64,000 bases of DNA, taken from the NCBI GenBank assembly GCA_004193285.1, contig SECP01000049.1, positions 1 to 64,000 of the forward strand. The letters run 5' to 3'. The notes beneath the pieces were generated by a model. It saw only the letters and a list, made by a program, of their open reading frames with translations. It was not told the DNA's origin and did no database searches. Shown here one piece after another: positions 17,556 to 26,652 of the stretch. Each line of letters starts with the position of its first letter. Position 1 is the first letter of the stretch. Source of the stretch: Myxococcales bacterium. GTDB taxonomy: Bacteria; Myxococcota_A; Polyangia; Polyangiales; Polyangiaceae. The position numbers were made by a program, and so were the translations under genes.

Positions 17556-18133
17556 GCCGCTCTTCTTGGCTTTTGCTGCTCGTGCTGGCGCTCGGGGCGT
17601 GCTCCCGGAGCGAGCCGCGCGGGGACGCACCTCGTGACTGTGGACCGAGCGGGCCGGTCGTGGACACGGCGCTGCTCGCGTTCTTGAGCCAGGCGCGCAG
17701 CGCGCACCATGTAGCAGACGCGCGCGAGGCTTCCGGGGACGGCGCCGCGGCGCTGCGAGCCCTTCGGGGCCTCACCGAAGCGGTCAAACCGCCAGGAGCG
17801 CCGCCGGAGGTGGAAGAGGTACTGGCGGATACCCGCGCTCGAATGGCCGATTTACTGAGCCAGGCGGGGCAGTTCGACGAAGCCGACGCCGCGATCGCCG
17901 CCGGTCTACGGAACGCGCCGGGGCCAAGCTACTTTCGAGGGCACCTCATGGAAGTGCGAGGCGCGGTCGAAGAGCGTCGAGAGAAGGCGCTGCGTGGCCA
18001 GGGTCGCGGCCAGGAGGCCGACAGCGCCCGTGAGCGCTCCTTGGCTGCCTACGAGGAGGCCATGAAGATTCAGGCCGAGGTGATCGACCAATCACTTAGG
18101 CGCGCAGGGCCTGCGCCTTCGGCGTCCAAATGA
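17552..18133 (+). CDS. Lipoprotein with TPR-like helices, third gene of the sigma operon
   Basis: A protein of 193 aa from the GTG at 17552, overlapping the anti-sigma stop (GTGA). A GTG at 17540 would add four residues. The signal peptide SSWLLLLVLALGAC has a good lipobox (LGAC). The rest is Ala/Glu/Arg-rich helix pairs resembling TPRs (ARMADLLSQAGQFDEADAAIAAGLRNAP). It is probably anchored in the periplasm and may sense or signal envelope stress to the sigma/anti-sigma pair, which is inference from context only. Confidence 0.78.
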   Translation: MSRSSWLLLLVLALGACSRSEPRGDAPRDCGPSGPVVDTALLAFLSQARSAHHVADAREASGDGAAALRALRGLTEAVKPPGAPPEVEEVLADTRARMADLLSQAGQFDEADAAIAAGLRNAPGPSYFRGHLMEVRGAVEERREKALRGQGRGQEADSARERSLAAYEEAMKIQAEVIDQSLRRAGPAPSASK

Positions 18134-18165
18134 GCTAGAGTCCTCGAGAGTTACGGGACGAGCTC

Positions 18166-19755
18166 TTGACTCCTGAGACACCTAGCCGCGTGCCCCGGCT
18201 GCTGCCAGGGACGGACCTTCGAGGCCTTCCCCTCAGTCCGGCGGAGGCTTTCATCGTTTCCCGCGTGGACGGCGTGACGAGCGTCGCGGACATCTCCGAG
18301 CAGACCGGCAAGTCGCTCGAGGTGGTGAGCGCGCTACTGGACCGACTCGTCGCGCTCGGCGCGCTCTCGTTGGAGAATCCGCCGCCCACCGCGCCCCGCG
18401 CATCTCCGGCCCCTGCTCCCCGCCCCTCCGGGTCACTGCGCGTCGGCCCGATCGTGGAGACGAGCGCGCTCTTGGACGTGCGGCACCCCGCGGCCTCGCT
18501 GTACGACCCCGCCGAGCTGGACGAAGCGGTGGATATCGACCTGCCGCGCCGCCGGCAGATCCTGGACCTCTATTATCACCTCGACGAGCTCGATCATTAT
18601 CAGCTGTTCGGCATCGATCCGAGCGCCGACAAAAAGGCGGTGAAGTCGGCCTACTTCGAGGTCGTCAACGTCTTCCACCCCGACCGCTATTTCGGCAAGA
18701 ACGTGGGCAGTTTCAAGCCCAAGCTCGAGAAGGTGTTCGCGCGCCTGACCGAGAGCTACAACGTGCTATCTCGAAGCCAGAGTCGCGCCGAATATGACGC
18801 GTACCTGACCGCGCAGTCGAGGACGCGCGCGTTCGACGCGGGTCAAAGCGAGAGCGCTGCGCACCAAGCGGCGATGCAAGAGGTGATGCGGCGCATCCAA
18901 GCCGAGGCGAGCGTGGAGGCGCGACGCACTTCCGCCGCGCCTGCGCCGCCCCCGCCCCCGCTAGGCCGCGCGCACCAGAGCCTGAGCCCCGCGCCTTCGC
19001 CTGGGTCTCAGCCTTCTCTTCGCCCCTCCGCCTCACTGCGTCCGACCGATCCGGAAGAACGCCGCCGCGCCCTCGCCCGAAAGCTGGGTCGTCCCGGGAG
19101 TGCGCAGAGCCAGGAGCGCGACGCGGTCGAGGCGGAGTCCGAGCACCGGCGCGTGGCGGAGGAGAACAGCGCTCGACAGACATGGGCCGCCGACGAGCTC
19201 AAGCGTCGCTACCAGGAGCGGATGCAGCAGGCGCGGGGCCGGCAGGTGGATGTCTACACTCGAGCGGCCAAGCAAGCCCTGGAGAAAGGAGACAACGTAG
19301 GCGCGGCCAACGCGCTGCGCATCGCGGTCTCCCTGAGCCCGGAGGATCCCGCGCTCACGGAGCGACTTAACGAAGTCGCAAGCCGTGCGCGGGTGGACCT
19401 ATCGAAGAGCTACCTCGAGCAGGCCGAGTACGAAGAGCGCGACGAAAAGTGGCTCGCGGCCGCTAAATCTTACGCGCGAGTGCTCGCGGGCCGGCCCGAA
19501 GCGAAAATCTACGACCGGGTGGCGCATTGCCTGCTCTCGGGCAGCGGGGACCTGCGCGAGGCGGGGGAGATGGCCAAAAAGGCCGTCCTGATGCGCCCGG
19601 ACAGCGCCGCCTACAGAGTTACCCTCGCTCGTTTCTACCTGAAGGCGGGCATGAAACAGAGCGCCGAGGGTGAGCTCTCCAGAGCAGCGACGCTGGCCCC
19701 GACCGATGATAAGGTAACGGATTGGGTCCGGCGGCTGAAGCGCGAGCTCGGCTGA
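18166..19755 (+). CDS. J-domain co-chaperone with winged-helix-like N-terminus and TPR tail
   Basis: A protein of 529 aa. Residues 20-70 form a winged-helix-like segment (AFIVSRVDGVTSVADISEQTG). The J domain (about 135-205) carries the diagnostic HPD at 171-173, followed by ESYNVLSRSQSRAEYD. A Pro/Ser linker (about 250-300) and a charged coiled coil (about 300-360) lead to TPR-like repeats (about 360-529). Zinc-finger and G/F regions of true DnaJ are missing, so this is a class C J-protein. The start is TTG at 18166 after GGGACGAG. The Hsp70 gene begins 40 bases downstream; the J domain very likely stimulates that ATPase, and the TPR part picks clients. The HPD residues are directly seen. Confidence 0.87.
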   Translation: MTPETPSRVPRLLPGTDLRGLPLSPAEAFIVSRVDGVTSVADISEQTGKSLEVVSALLDRLVALGALSLENPPPTAPRASPAPAPRPSGSLRVGPIVETSALLDVRHPAASLYDPAELDEAVDIDLPRRRQILDLYYHLDELDHYQLFGIDPSADKKAVKSAYFEVVNVFHPDRYFGKNVGSFKPKLEKVFARLTESYNVLSRSQSRAEYDAYLTAQSRTRAFDAGQSESAAHQAAMQEVMRRIQAEASVEARRTSAAPAPPPPPLGRAHQSLSPAPSPGSQPSLRPSASLRPTDPEERRRALARKLGRPGSAQSQERDAVEAESEHRRVAEENSARQTWAADELKRRYQERMQQARGRQVDVYTRAAKQALEKGDNVGAANALRIAVSLSPEDPALTERLNEVASRARVDLSKSYLEQAEYEERDEKWLAAAKSYARVLAGRPEAKIYDRVAHCLLSGSGDLREAGEMAKKAVLMRPDSAAYRVTLARFYLKAGMKQSAEGELSRAATLAPTDDKVTDWVRRLKRELG

Positions 19756-19795
19756 CCGCACCGCCAACTCACCAACGGAGCTTCGAATAGGCGAT

Positions 19796-21619
19796 ATGGA
19801 GCGCGTCATCGGCATCGATCTCGGGACCACTAACTCGTGCGTCTCGATCCTCGAGGGAGACACCCCGGTCGTCATCCCCAACCGCGGCGGCTACAAGACC
19901 ACGCCCAGCGTCGTGGCCGTAACGGAGGCCGGCAAGCGCCTGGTCGGGCACATCGCCAAGCGGCAAGCGATCACCAACGCGGAGAACACCGTTTACGCGG
20001 CCAAGCGTCTGATCGGGCGCAAGTGGAACTCGCCGCAGGTGAAGAACGCGATCATGACGTCGAGCTACTCGATCGTCGAGGGCCCGCACGCGGACGTTCG
20101 CATCAAGCTCCGTGACAAGACTTATTCTATCCCGGAGGTGTCCTCGATCGTCCTCCAGGAGATGAAGATCATCGCCGAGGACTACCTGGGCGAGCCGGTG
20201 AAGAAGGCGGTCATTACCGTTCCCGCCTACTTCAACGACAACCAGCGGCAGGCCACGAAGGACGCCGGCGCCATCGCTGGTCTCGACGTGATCCGCATCA
20301 TCAACGAGCCGACGAGCGCTTCGCTCGCTTACGGCTACGGCAAAGATCTGGATCGCACGGTCGCGGTTTACGATCTCGGCGGCGGCACCTTCGACGTGAG
20401 CATCCTCGAGATCGGCTCTCATGGTGTGTTCAAGGTGATCAGCACGACCGGCGACACCTTCCTCGGCGGTGAGGATTTCGACGCTCGGATCATCGACTGG
20501 CTGATTGGGAGCTTCCAGGAGGAGCACCAGATCGACCTGCGTCAGGACCGCATGGCGCTCCAGCGCCTGCGCGACGCAGCCGAAAAGGCCAAGTGCGAGC
20601 TATCCAGCGTGCGAGAGACGGAGATAAACCTTCCGTTCATCATCTCCACCGGTCGCAACGAAGCCTTGCACCTGCAGCGCAGCCTCTCCCGTCAAACCCT
20701 GGAGAAGCTGACGGAAGATCTCGTCGAGCGCACGGTAGACATCTGTCGCCAAGCGATAGGCGACGCCAAGCTGGACGTGGACGAGATCGAAGACGTCATC
20801 CTCGTCGGCGGTATGACGCGCATGCCCGCAGTGCAGCAAGCAGTCGCGGGGTTCTTCGGCCGGGACCCGAACAAGAGCGTCCATCCGGACGAGGTCGTGG
20901 CCATGGGCGCAGCCATCCAGGGCGCCGCCCTCGTTCAGGAAAAGCAGGACATGATCTTGCTGGACGTCACGCCGCACGCCCTCGGCATCATGACGTTCGG
21001 GAGCTACTTCGAGGAGCTCATTCCCCAGAACACCACCGTGCCGACGAGCCGCACGAAGATCTTCACTACCAGCCGGGACGACCAGACCGCGGTGAAGATC
21101 CTGGTCATGCAAGGGGAGAGCAAGCGTGCGGACGACAACGAGCTGCTCGGCGAGTTCATCCTCACCGGCTTGCGCCGTGCCCCCAAGGGTCACGTGGAAA
21201 TCGAGGTCACCTTCGAGATCAACACGGACGGCATCGTCAGCGTTCACGCCAAGGACCTGGAGACCGGCCAGGCCCAGTCGATTCAGGTAACCGCCACCAG
21301 CGGGCTCACCCAAGACGAGGTGAAGAACATGATGTCGAGCGCCCAGGACTATTTGGTGGAGCGCCGCTCGGACGAGCAGTTCGAAGGCGCGAAGCAGGAA
21401 GCGGAGACGCTCATGTCCGAAATCGAGCACATGTTCCCGGAAATAGAGCGGGTGGTGGGCGGCGCGGACTTCGGGCGGGACGCCATTGCCAAGGCGCGCA
21501 GCGCGGTCGACAAGACCCGCGCCGCGATCGCCGCCAAGGATACGACCCTGCTCAAAGAGCAGGTCGACCAGCTCGCGCGTACGCAGCGCATGTTCAAGGG
21601 AGTGGTCTCGCGCGGCTGA
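19796..21619 (+). CDS. Hsp70 (DnaK-family) chaperone, specialised paralogue
   Basis: A protein of 607 aa, shorter than housekeeping DnaK (about 640). The ATPase domain has the phosphate loops GIDLGTTNSCVSI near the start and VYDLGGGTFDVSIL (about 192-205), plus the VLVGGMTRMP signature. A hydrophobic linker IILLDVTPHALG-like stretch leads to the substrate domain (about 385-500) and a helical lid. The C-terminal EEVD-like or disordered tail is absent and the lid is short. It sits between a J-domain protein and a winged-helix-type protein, with no grpE, so it is probably a dedicated machine. In Myxococcus xanthus a DnaK homologue, SglK, is needed for social motility; orthology to it is possible but not shown here. 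Confidence 0.93.
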   Translation: MERVIGIDLGTTNSCVSILEGDTPVVIPNRGGYKTTPSVVAVTEAGKRLVGHIAKRQAITNAENTVYAAKRLIGRKWNSPQVKNAIMTSSYSIVEGPHADVRIKLRDKTYSIPEVSSIVLQEMKIIAEDYLGEPVKKAVITVPAYFNDNQRQATKDAGAIAGLDVIRIINEPTSASLAYGYGKDLDRTVAVYDLGGGTFDVSILEIGSHGVFKVISTTGDTFLGGEDFDARIIDWLIGSFQEEHQIDLRQDRMALQRLRDAAEKAKCELSSVRETEINLPFIISTGRNEALHLQRSLSRQTLEKLTEDLVERTVDICRQAIGDAKLDVDEIEDVILVGGMTRMPAVQQAVAGFFGRDPNKSVHPDEVVAMGAAIQGAALVQEKQDMILLDVTPHALGIMTFGSYFEELIPQNTTVPTSRTKIFTTSRDDQTAVKILVMQGESKRADDNELLGEFILTGLRRAPKGHVEIEVTFEINTDGIVSVHAKDLETGQAQSIQVTATSGLTQDEVKNMMSSAQDYLVERRSDEQFEGAKQEAETLMSEIEHMFPEIERVVGGADFGRDAIAKARSAVDKTRAAIAAKDTTLLKEQVDQLARTQRMFKGVVSRG

Positions 21620-21645
21620 GGGGTGCCGCACGGCAGGACCCCACC

Positions 21646-22659
21646 ATGGCCGACGAGACCCGGAAGCCTCCGATCCCATCGCGCCCGACGTCGATGCCGC
21701 CGGAGGTACCGGTGGACCTGGACTCGAGCTGGGATGACGACACGGTGCCGCGCTTCGAGCTGGACGACCCCATGTCGGAGAGCGCCTTCGATCGCGTCAC
21801 CGCGGTCCCGGAGCTTCCGGCCGAAGCGTTTGCGAAGCAGTTGATGTCGGGGCAGCAAGCGGACACGGCGCCGCCCGGCGCCCTGCCTCCGGAGAGCGAA
21901 TCGCGCGGGCTGCCCCGGCTCGCGAGTGAGCCGCCGGTCGTCTCGGTTCGGCCGCTGAACCCGATGGAGATGCAGGAGGCCCCGCGCCCCGCGCGAGCGG
22001 CCTCGGTCGCCGACCTCGCGCTCGAGCTCGAAGACGAGCCGTACGCGGGGACCTCACCAACGAGCGTGACCGCGCGCCCGGGTAAAAGGGGCGACGCCCC
22101 GCCGGAGCTCGATTCGACCGCCTTCGAGCTGGACATGGAGCAGGCGCCGCCGACGGCTCGGGCTCCCTTCACCTCGCAGCTGGGGCGCGACCCGAGGGAC
22201 CCCTTGCTGGAGCTGGATTTGGGGGACGTGGCGCGGTCCGGGCCGCCACCCGCCGTCCTCGTCCCCTCGCCGCCCAGCAGCCGTCGCGAGCAGGGCATCG
22301 GGGAGATGAAAGATCGCTACGCGATGGGGGACTTCAGCGGCGCCCTGCTCGTGGCCGAAGGGCTACTGGAAGACAACGCGGACGACATCGACGCTCAGCG
22401 CTACGCGCAGAGCTGCCGGGACGTGCTGACCCAAATGTACAGCGCTCGCCTCGGCACGCTCACGCAGCGGGTGCGGGTCGCGGTGCCGAGTGACCAGATC
22501 CGCTGGCTCTCCCTGGACCATCGCTCCGGCTTCGTGCTCTCGCTGATCGACGGGTCATCGACGGTGGAGGAGCTGCTGGACATCAGTGGTATGAACCGGC
22601 TGGATGCGCTGCGAATCCTCTACACGCTGTACGACCAGCGCGTCATTGCGCTCGGCTAG
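21646..22659 (+). CDS. Uncharacterised protein with C-terminal winged-helix-like segment
   Basis: A protein of 337 aa from the ATG at 21646 with AGGA 8 bases upstream; the open frame further left is antiframe to the Hsp70 gene. Residues 1-220 are Pro/Glu/Asp-rich and probably disordered. Residues 225-265 form a TPR-like helix pair (RYAMGDFSGALLVAEGLLEDN). The last 60 residues (LDHRSGFVLSLIDGSSTVEELLDISGMNRLDALRILYTLYDQRVIALG) resemble the N-terminal segment of the J-protein two genes upstream and part of the receiver protein at 44018-46597. It is encoded 27 bases after the Hsp70 gene, so it could be a client or adaptor. No catalytic motif is seen. Confidence 0.78.
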   Translation: MADETRKPPIPSRPTSMPPEVPVDLDSSWDDDTVPRFELDDPMSESAFDRVTAVPELPAEAFAKQLMSGQQADTAPPGALPPESESRGLPRLASEPPVVSVRPLNPMEMQEAPRPARAASVADLALELEDEPYAGTSPTSVTARPGKRGDAPPELDSTAFELDMEQAPPTARAPFTSQLGRDPRDPLLELDLGDVARSGPPPAVLVPSPPSSRREQGIGEMKDRYAMGDFSGALLVAEGLLEDNADDIDAQRYAQSCRDVLTQMYSARLGTLTQRVRVAVPSDQIRWLSLDHRSGFVLSLIDGSSTVEELLDISGMNRLDALRILYTLYDQRVIALG

Positions 22660-24559
22660 CCTCGGCCTGCTCTTGAGCATGGCTCCGGCCGCGCACGCGG
22701 CGCCGGCGCTCGAGCGCCCGGAGCACGTGGCCTCCTACGTGCTTTCTGCGAGGCTGGACGAAGCTTCGCACCGGGTCAGCGGGCGAGGCAGCATCGAGCT
22801 CTTCAACTACACGGAGCAGCCACTCTCGGAGGTGTACCTGCACCTGTACATGAACGCTTTCAAGAACGACGAGAGCTTGTTCTTGCGCTCGCCTTTCGGC
22901 GCGGGGCGTAGCGGCCAGCACGGCAGCAAGTGGGGCTACATCGACGTGAAGCGCTTGGTCACTCGGGAGGGCGCGGTGGACCTTTGGCCCGCGCGCGGCG
23001 CCAAGAGCCCGGGAGACCCGCAAGACGAGACCGACGTCCGGCTTGCCTTGCCGCAAACCCTGGAGCCCGGGAAGCGGCTCACGCTGGACGTGGAGTTCGA
23101 GGTCCAGTTGCCGGAGGTGGTCGAGCGCACCGGCTACGTGCAGGATTATCACTTCGTCGCGCAGTGGTTTCCGAAGCTGGCGCGGCTCATGCCGGACGGC
23201 ACGTTCGCGCACTTCACGTTCCACCCGCAGTCGGAGTTCTACGCTGATTTCGGCCGCTACGACGTCACCCTGGACGTACCGGCCTCGCACGTGGTGGGAG
23301 CGAGCGGCCAGTGTGAGGCGGCGCCAGCCTCGCCCGGCCGCCGGGTGCTGCGTTGCCGCGCCGAGGACGTGCACGACTTCGCCTGGACGAGCTGGCCCGG
23401 CTTTCAGGAGGTGCGGCAGAGCGTGGCCGGGGTGGACGTGCGCGTGCTCACGCCGCCTGGCTACGCGCGCAGCGCCGCCGTGGAGCTGGACACCGTGCGC
23501 TTCGGCCTCGAGCATTTCGGCAAGCGGTTCGGGCGCTACCCCTACCCGACGCTGACGGTCGTGCACCCGCCGAGCGGCGCTTCCAACTCCGGCGGTATGG
23601 AGTACCCGACGCTCATCACGACCGGCGGCCCTTGGTACACCCCTTGGAGCGGGGCGCGCGCGATCGAAGCGGTGACGATCCACGAGCTCGGCCACCAGTG
23701 GTTTTACGGACTGTTCGCCAGCGACGAGCACCGCTACCCGTTTTTGGACGAGGGAGTGAACAGCTACGCGGAGCATTCTTCGCTCTCCGCGCGCTACGGC
23801 GACGGCTCGGCCTTCGCCGGCTTCGGGCTGCGTATCTCGAGCGAGGCGCTGTCACGAGCGATCGCCGCCGAGCGAGGCGCGGACGAACCGATCGCCCAAG
23901 GCGCGGCCGATTTCTTCAGCTTCCGGAGCTTGGGCGCGATCGTTTACAGCCGCACCGCGACCGTGCTGAGCACGCTCGAGCGCGTGTATGGCAAGGCCAA
24001 CTTGGACCTGGCCCTGGCCGACTACGCGCAGGCGGCGCGGTTCCGTCACCCCGAGCCAGCCACCTTGGTGCAGGCCATCCGTGGGCGCTTGGGAGAGGTC
24101 GCGGCGCGCAACCTGGAGCGAGCGTTGTTCGAGCGAGGCGGCGTGGACTACCTGGTCAGAGAGGTGCAAAGCGCGGCGCTGGACGCGCGAGCCGGCGTCT
24201 TCGACGAGAGCGGAGCGCGGCGCACGGTGGCGCGCGCGGAGGGTCGACCTGCCGAGCGCTACGCGGGCCACGCGGTCGTGCTGCGCCACGGCGCGCTGGA
24301 GCTTCCGGTCCAGATCGAGCTGCGCTTCGAGGACGGGCACACCGAGCTCCGAAATTGGAGCGGCGACGGCACGCGCTACATCGTGAGCAGCGAGGGGCCT
24401 TCGCGGCTCGTCGGGGTCACCGTGGATCCGCAGAAGCGCGTGCTCATCGACGAAAATCTGACCAATAATGCCGCCGCGCGCGAAGCTCAGGGCGCACCGA
24501 GGGTGCTCGAGCGCCTCCTCTACGCGGCGGAGCTGCTCCTCGCGGGGGGCCTGCCGTGA
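22604..24559 (+). CDS. Secreted M1-family zinc metallopeptidase
   Basis: A protein of 651 aa. The zinc site HELGHQWFYG (about residue 360) and the downstream Glu of FLDEGVNSYAE complete the gluzincin HExxH-x18-E signature. NSGGMEYPTLIT upstream is the GxMEN-like substrate loop of M1 aminopeptidases, here GGMEY. A signal peptide (SASLGLLLSMAPAAHA) shows export. The ATG at 22604 overlaps the previous gene by 56 bases; a TTG at 22646 would give a more compact signal peptide and a 14-base overlap, so the true start may be there. The M1 N-terminal beta domain covers about 40-270. The probable role is peptide degradation in the periplasm or outside. The next gene overlaps the stop by 4 bases. Confidence 0.9.
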   Translation: MRCESSTRCTTSASLRSASLGLLLSMAPAAHAAPALERPEHVASYVLSARLDEASHRVSGRGSIELFNYTEQPLSEVYLHLYMNAFKNDESLFLRSPFGAGRSGQHGSKWGYIDVKRLVTREGAVDLWPARGAKSPGDPQDETDVRLALPQTLEPGKRLTLDVEFEVQLPEVVERTGYVQDYHFVAQWFPKLARLMPDGTFAHFTFHPQSEFYADFGRYDVTLDVPASHVVGASGQCEAAPASPGRRVLRCRAEDVHDFAWTSWPGFQEVRQSVAGVDVRVLTPPGYARSAAVELDTVRFGLEHFGKRFGRYPYPTLTVVHPPSGASNSGGMEYPTLITTGGPWYTPWSGARAIEAVTIHELGHQWFYGLFASDEHRYPFLDEGVNSYAEHSSLSARYGDGSAFAGFGLRISSEALSRAIAAERGADEPIAQGAADFFSFRSLGAIVYSRTATVLSTLERVYGKANLDLALADYAQAARFRHPEPATLVQAIRGRLGEVAARNLERALFERGGVDYLVREVQSAALDARAGVFDESGARRTVARAEGRPAERYAGHAVVLRHGALELPVQIELRFEDGHTELRNWSGDGTRYIVSSEGPSRLVGVTVDPQKRVLIDENLTNNAAAREAQGAPRVLERLLYAAELLLAGGLP

Positions 24560-25404
24560 CGCCGCTCCCTCCCGGGGCAATCCGCGCCCGGCGAAGGCCT
24601 TTCGTGATCCTGGCCCTCGCGCTGGGGCGGCTCGGCGCCGGCCTTTGCCTCGCCGCCCCGCTCGCTTCGTTGCTCGCGGAGTCGGGCGTCGGCCAACGCG
24701 CGGAGGGCGATCGAGCGCTGTTCGAAGGTGGGGGTTACCTGCTGCTCGAGGTGCTGCGTTTGCAAGGACCTGCGCTCGCCGCGGCGCTTCGCGGCTTGCT
24801 GCCGGTGCTCGGTCTCGGCCTCCTGCTCACGGCGCTCGGCAACGCGGCCTTGCTCGTCGCGCTCAGCACGCACGGCCGGCTGCGCTCGCTGGGCTGGCTC
24901 GGCCCCGCTCTGGCGCGACTACCCGCGCTGTGCGCGCTCGGAGTCGGCACCGCGCTTGGACAAGGCCTGCTGCTGCTCATCGGCGCGATCGTGGCCGGAG
25001 GCGCGCCGGAGGGGCTCACCAACCCGAGGCAAGGCACCGCGCTCCAGCTCGCTGCGTGGCTTGCCGCGCTGCTCGCGGCCGGCGCGCTCGGCGGCTGGGC
25101 GGACATCGCCAAAGCGGCGCTGGTGCGCCACGAGAGCCCGCTTTTGGCGGCCCTCGCCCGCGCCTGGCAAGCGCTGCGAAATCGCCCGATTTTCGGCTTG
25201 TTCGGCTGGGTTCCGTACGCGCTGCCGTTCGTGCTGGCCGCCTTCGGCGTCGCCTGGCTCACGGGTGTGGTGGACGTCGGTCGCTCCGGCGCCTGGAGGC
25301 TCGTCGTCGTGTTCGGGCTCCATCAGTTGGTCGTCGTCGTGGCGGTGGCGTGCCGCGCCGCTTGGTTCGCCCGCGCGCTGCGCGCCGTGTGCGCGGTCCC
25401 GTAG
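24556..25404 (+). CDS. Integral membrane protein of unknown function
   Basis: A protein of 282 aa starting at GTG in a GTGA overlap with the peptidase gene. It has about six hydrophobic helices spread over the whole length (for example residues 16-36, 70-100, 115-145, 165-190, 215-240 and 250-275) and is very rich in Leu and Ala. There are no catalytic or transport motifs that I can recognise. Coupling to the M1 peptidase gene suggests a related envelope role. Confidence 0.75.
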   Translation: MTPLPPGAIRARRRPFVILALALGRLGAGLCLAAPLASLLAESGVGQRAEGDRALFEGGGYLLLEVLRLQGPALAAALRGLLPVLGLGLLLTALGNAALLVALSTHGRLRSLGWLGPALARLPALCALGVGTALGQGLLLLIGAIVAGGAPEGLTNPRQGTALQLAAWLAALLAAGALGGWADIAKAALVRHESPLLAALARAWQALRNRPIFGLFGWVPYALPFVLAAFGVAWLTGVVDVGRSGAWRLVVVFGLHQLVVVVAVACRAAWFARALRAVCAVP

Positions 25405-25435
25405 CGGTACTCGCTTCCGACCGCGCTACATTTTT
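25401..25435 (+). terminator. Rho-independent terminator of the peptidase/membrane protein operon
   Basis: A bulged hairpin (GTAGCGGT 25401-25408 with ACCGCGCTAC 25420-25429) overlaps the stop codon and is followed by ATTTTT. It should end transcription right after the membrane protein gene. Confidence 0.6.
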
Positions 25436-25615
25436 GGTGCCGTTCAGCACGACTGATCGATTTGCTTCGCGCCAAGGCACGAAGAGACGTTCGGCTCCCT
25501 GAGCGCGCTGTATCAAAGCGCGCCATTGGGAGATCCGGCCCTCTGCAGGGCGCTCGCGGACGCCTGAAGTTGGGGCGCGGCGGGTACTGAGTTGCTCGAC
25601 CGACGACCGTCACGA

Positions 25616-25648
25616 GATTGTCATCAACCCGCAGGATTCGTCATCAAC
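25616..25648 (+). repeat. Imperfect direct repeat just before a lipoprotein start
   Basis: GATTG-TCATCAAC (25616-25628) and GATTCG-TCATCAAC (25635-25648) lie about 20 bases apart, the second touching the ATG at 25649. The helical-turn spacing could suit a dimeric regulator, or the repeat may be a small duplication. Confidence 0.4.
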
Positions 25649-26647
25649 ATGCCCGCCTTTCGATCTGGCTTCGCTTCCGTTTCGGCGCTTTGCCTCTTGG
25701 CCGTCGCCTGCAGTGAGGGCTCACCTTCGGACCCGAGCACCCCGCCCGTAGGCGGCGCCGGCACTGCCGCAGGCACCAGCGGTGCCGCGGGAGCCGCTGC
25801 CGCCGGCTCTTCGAGCAGCGGCGCCGCCGCGGGAGGCAGCGCGGGCGCCAGCGCGACGGGCGGGTCGAGCAGCGCCGGAACGAGCGCGATGGGCGGCAGC
25901 AACGCCGCGGGAGCTAGCGGCGTCGCCGGAGCCGGCGGCAGCGGCGTCGCCGGAGCCGGCGGCAGCAGCGCCGCGGGCGCCAGCGGCACCGCGGGCACTG
26001 GCGGCGCGGCCGCCACCGAGCCCTTCAGCTTCTTCGTGACGAGCTTGGTCGCGATCCGCCGCGAATCCAACAGCGAGGACGGCTTTGGCGGCAAGTTGGG
26101 CGGCCTCACCGGCGCGGACGAGATCTGCAAAAAGATCGCCGAGAAGTCCATGCCCGGCGCGGGCGCCAAAGGCTGGCGGGCCTTCTTGAGCACCGCCGCA
26201 GAAAACGCGATCGATCGCATCGGCACCGGGCCCTGGTACGACCGTACCGGGCGGCTGGTGGCGATGAACACCGCCGGCCTCCTCGGGACGCGCCCGGCCG
26301 GCGACCAAGCGATCATCAACGACCTTCCCAACGAAGACGGCGTACCGAACCGAGCCGGCACCGGCGGCGGCAACGACGACAACCACGACACGATCACCGG
26401 CTCCAATGCCATGGGGAAGTACGACGGCGGCTCGACCTGCGAGGACTGGACGAGCGCCACCGGCAGTGACGGCCCGCGCGTTGGCCACAGCTGGCCGGCA
26501 ATGAGCGGCATGGGGTGGATTCAGGCGCACACCGCCCCCGGTTGCGAGCCGAGCGTCGCCCTCACCCAAACCGGAGCCGGAAGCGGCAACGGCATCGGCA
26601 ACGCGGGTGGGTACGGCGGCTTCTACTGCTTCGCGCTCAAGCCTTGA
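25649..26647 (+). CDS. Lipoprotein with Gly/Ala/Ser linker and DUF1554/endostatin-like domain
   Basis: A protein of 332 aa from the ATG at 25649; the frame begins at 25592 but only the later start gives a signal peptide (SALCLLAVAC, lipobox LAVAC). Residues 30-130 are a Gly/Ala/Ser/Thr linker containing a perfect 24-bp tandem repeat. The C-terminal 200 residues have LTGADEICKKIAEKS, GWRAFLSTAAENAIDRIG and GPWYDRTGRLVA, the order seen in secreted DUF1554/endostatin-like (C-lectin-like) domains of spirochaetes and myxobacteria. Several Cys residues there probably pair. It is likely a surface-exposed protein, with a spacer lifting the domain from the membrane. Domain naming is by eye and moderately sure. 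Confidence 0.82.
   Translation: MPAFRSGFASVSALCLLAVACSEGSPSDPSTPPVGGAGTAAGTSGAAGAAAAGSSSSGAAAGGSAGASATGGSSSAGTSAMGGSNAAGASGVAGAGGSGVAGAGGSSAAGASGTAGTGGAAATEPFSFFVTSLVAIRRESNSEDGFGGKLGGLTGADEICKKIAEKSMPGAGAKGWRAFLSTAAENAIDRIGTGPWYDRTGRLVAMNTAGLLGTRPAGDQAIINDLPNEDGVPNRAGTGGGNDDNHDTITGSNAMGKYDGGSTCEDWTSATGSDGPRVGHSWPAMSGMGWIQAHTAPGCEPSVALTQTGAGSGNGIGNAGGYGGFYCFALKP
25916..25963 (+). repeat. 24-bp perfect tandem repeat (two copies) in a lipoprotein linker
   Basis: Two identical 24-base units (25916-25939 and 25940-25963) encode SGVAGAGG twice. Such in-frame GC-rich repeats may vary in number by slippage. Confidence 0.8.
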
Positions 26648-26652
26648 GGCGA

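Noticed and set aside
20593..21645. N-terminal extension of the protein starting at 21646
   Set aside because: It lies entirely inside the Hsp70 gene in another frame; the ATG at 21646 has a ribosome site.
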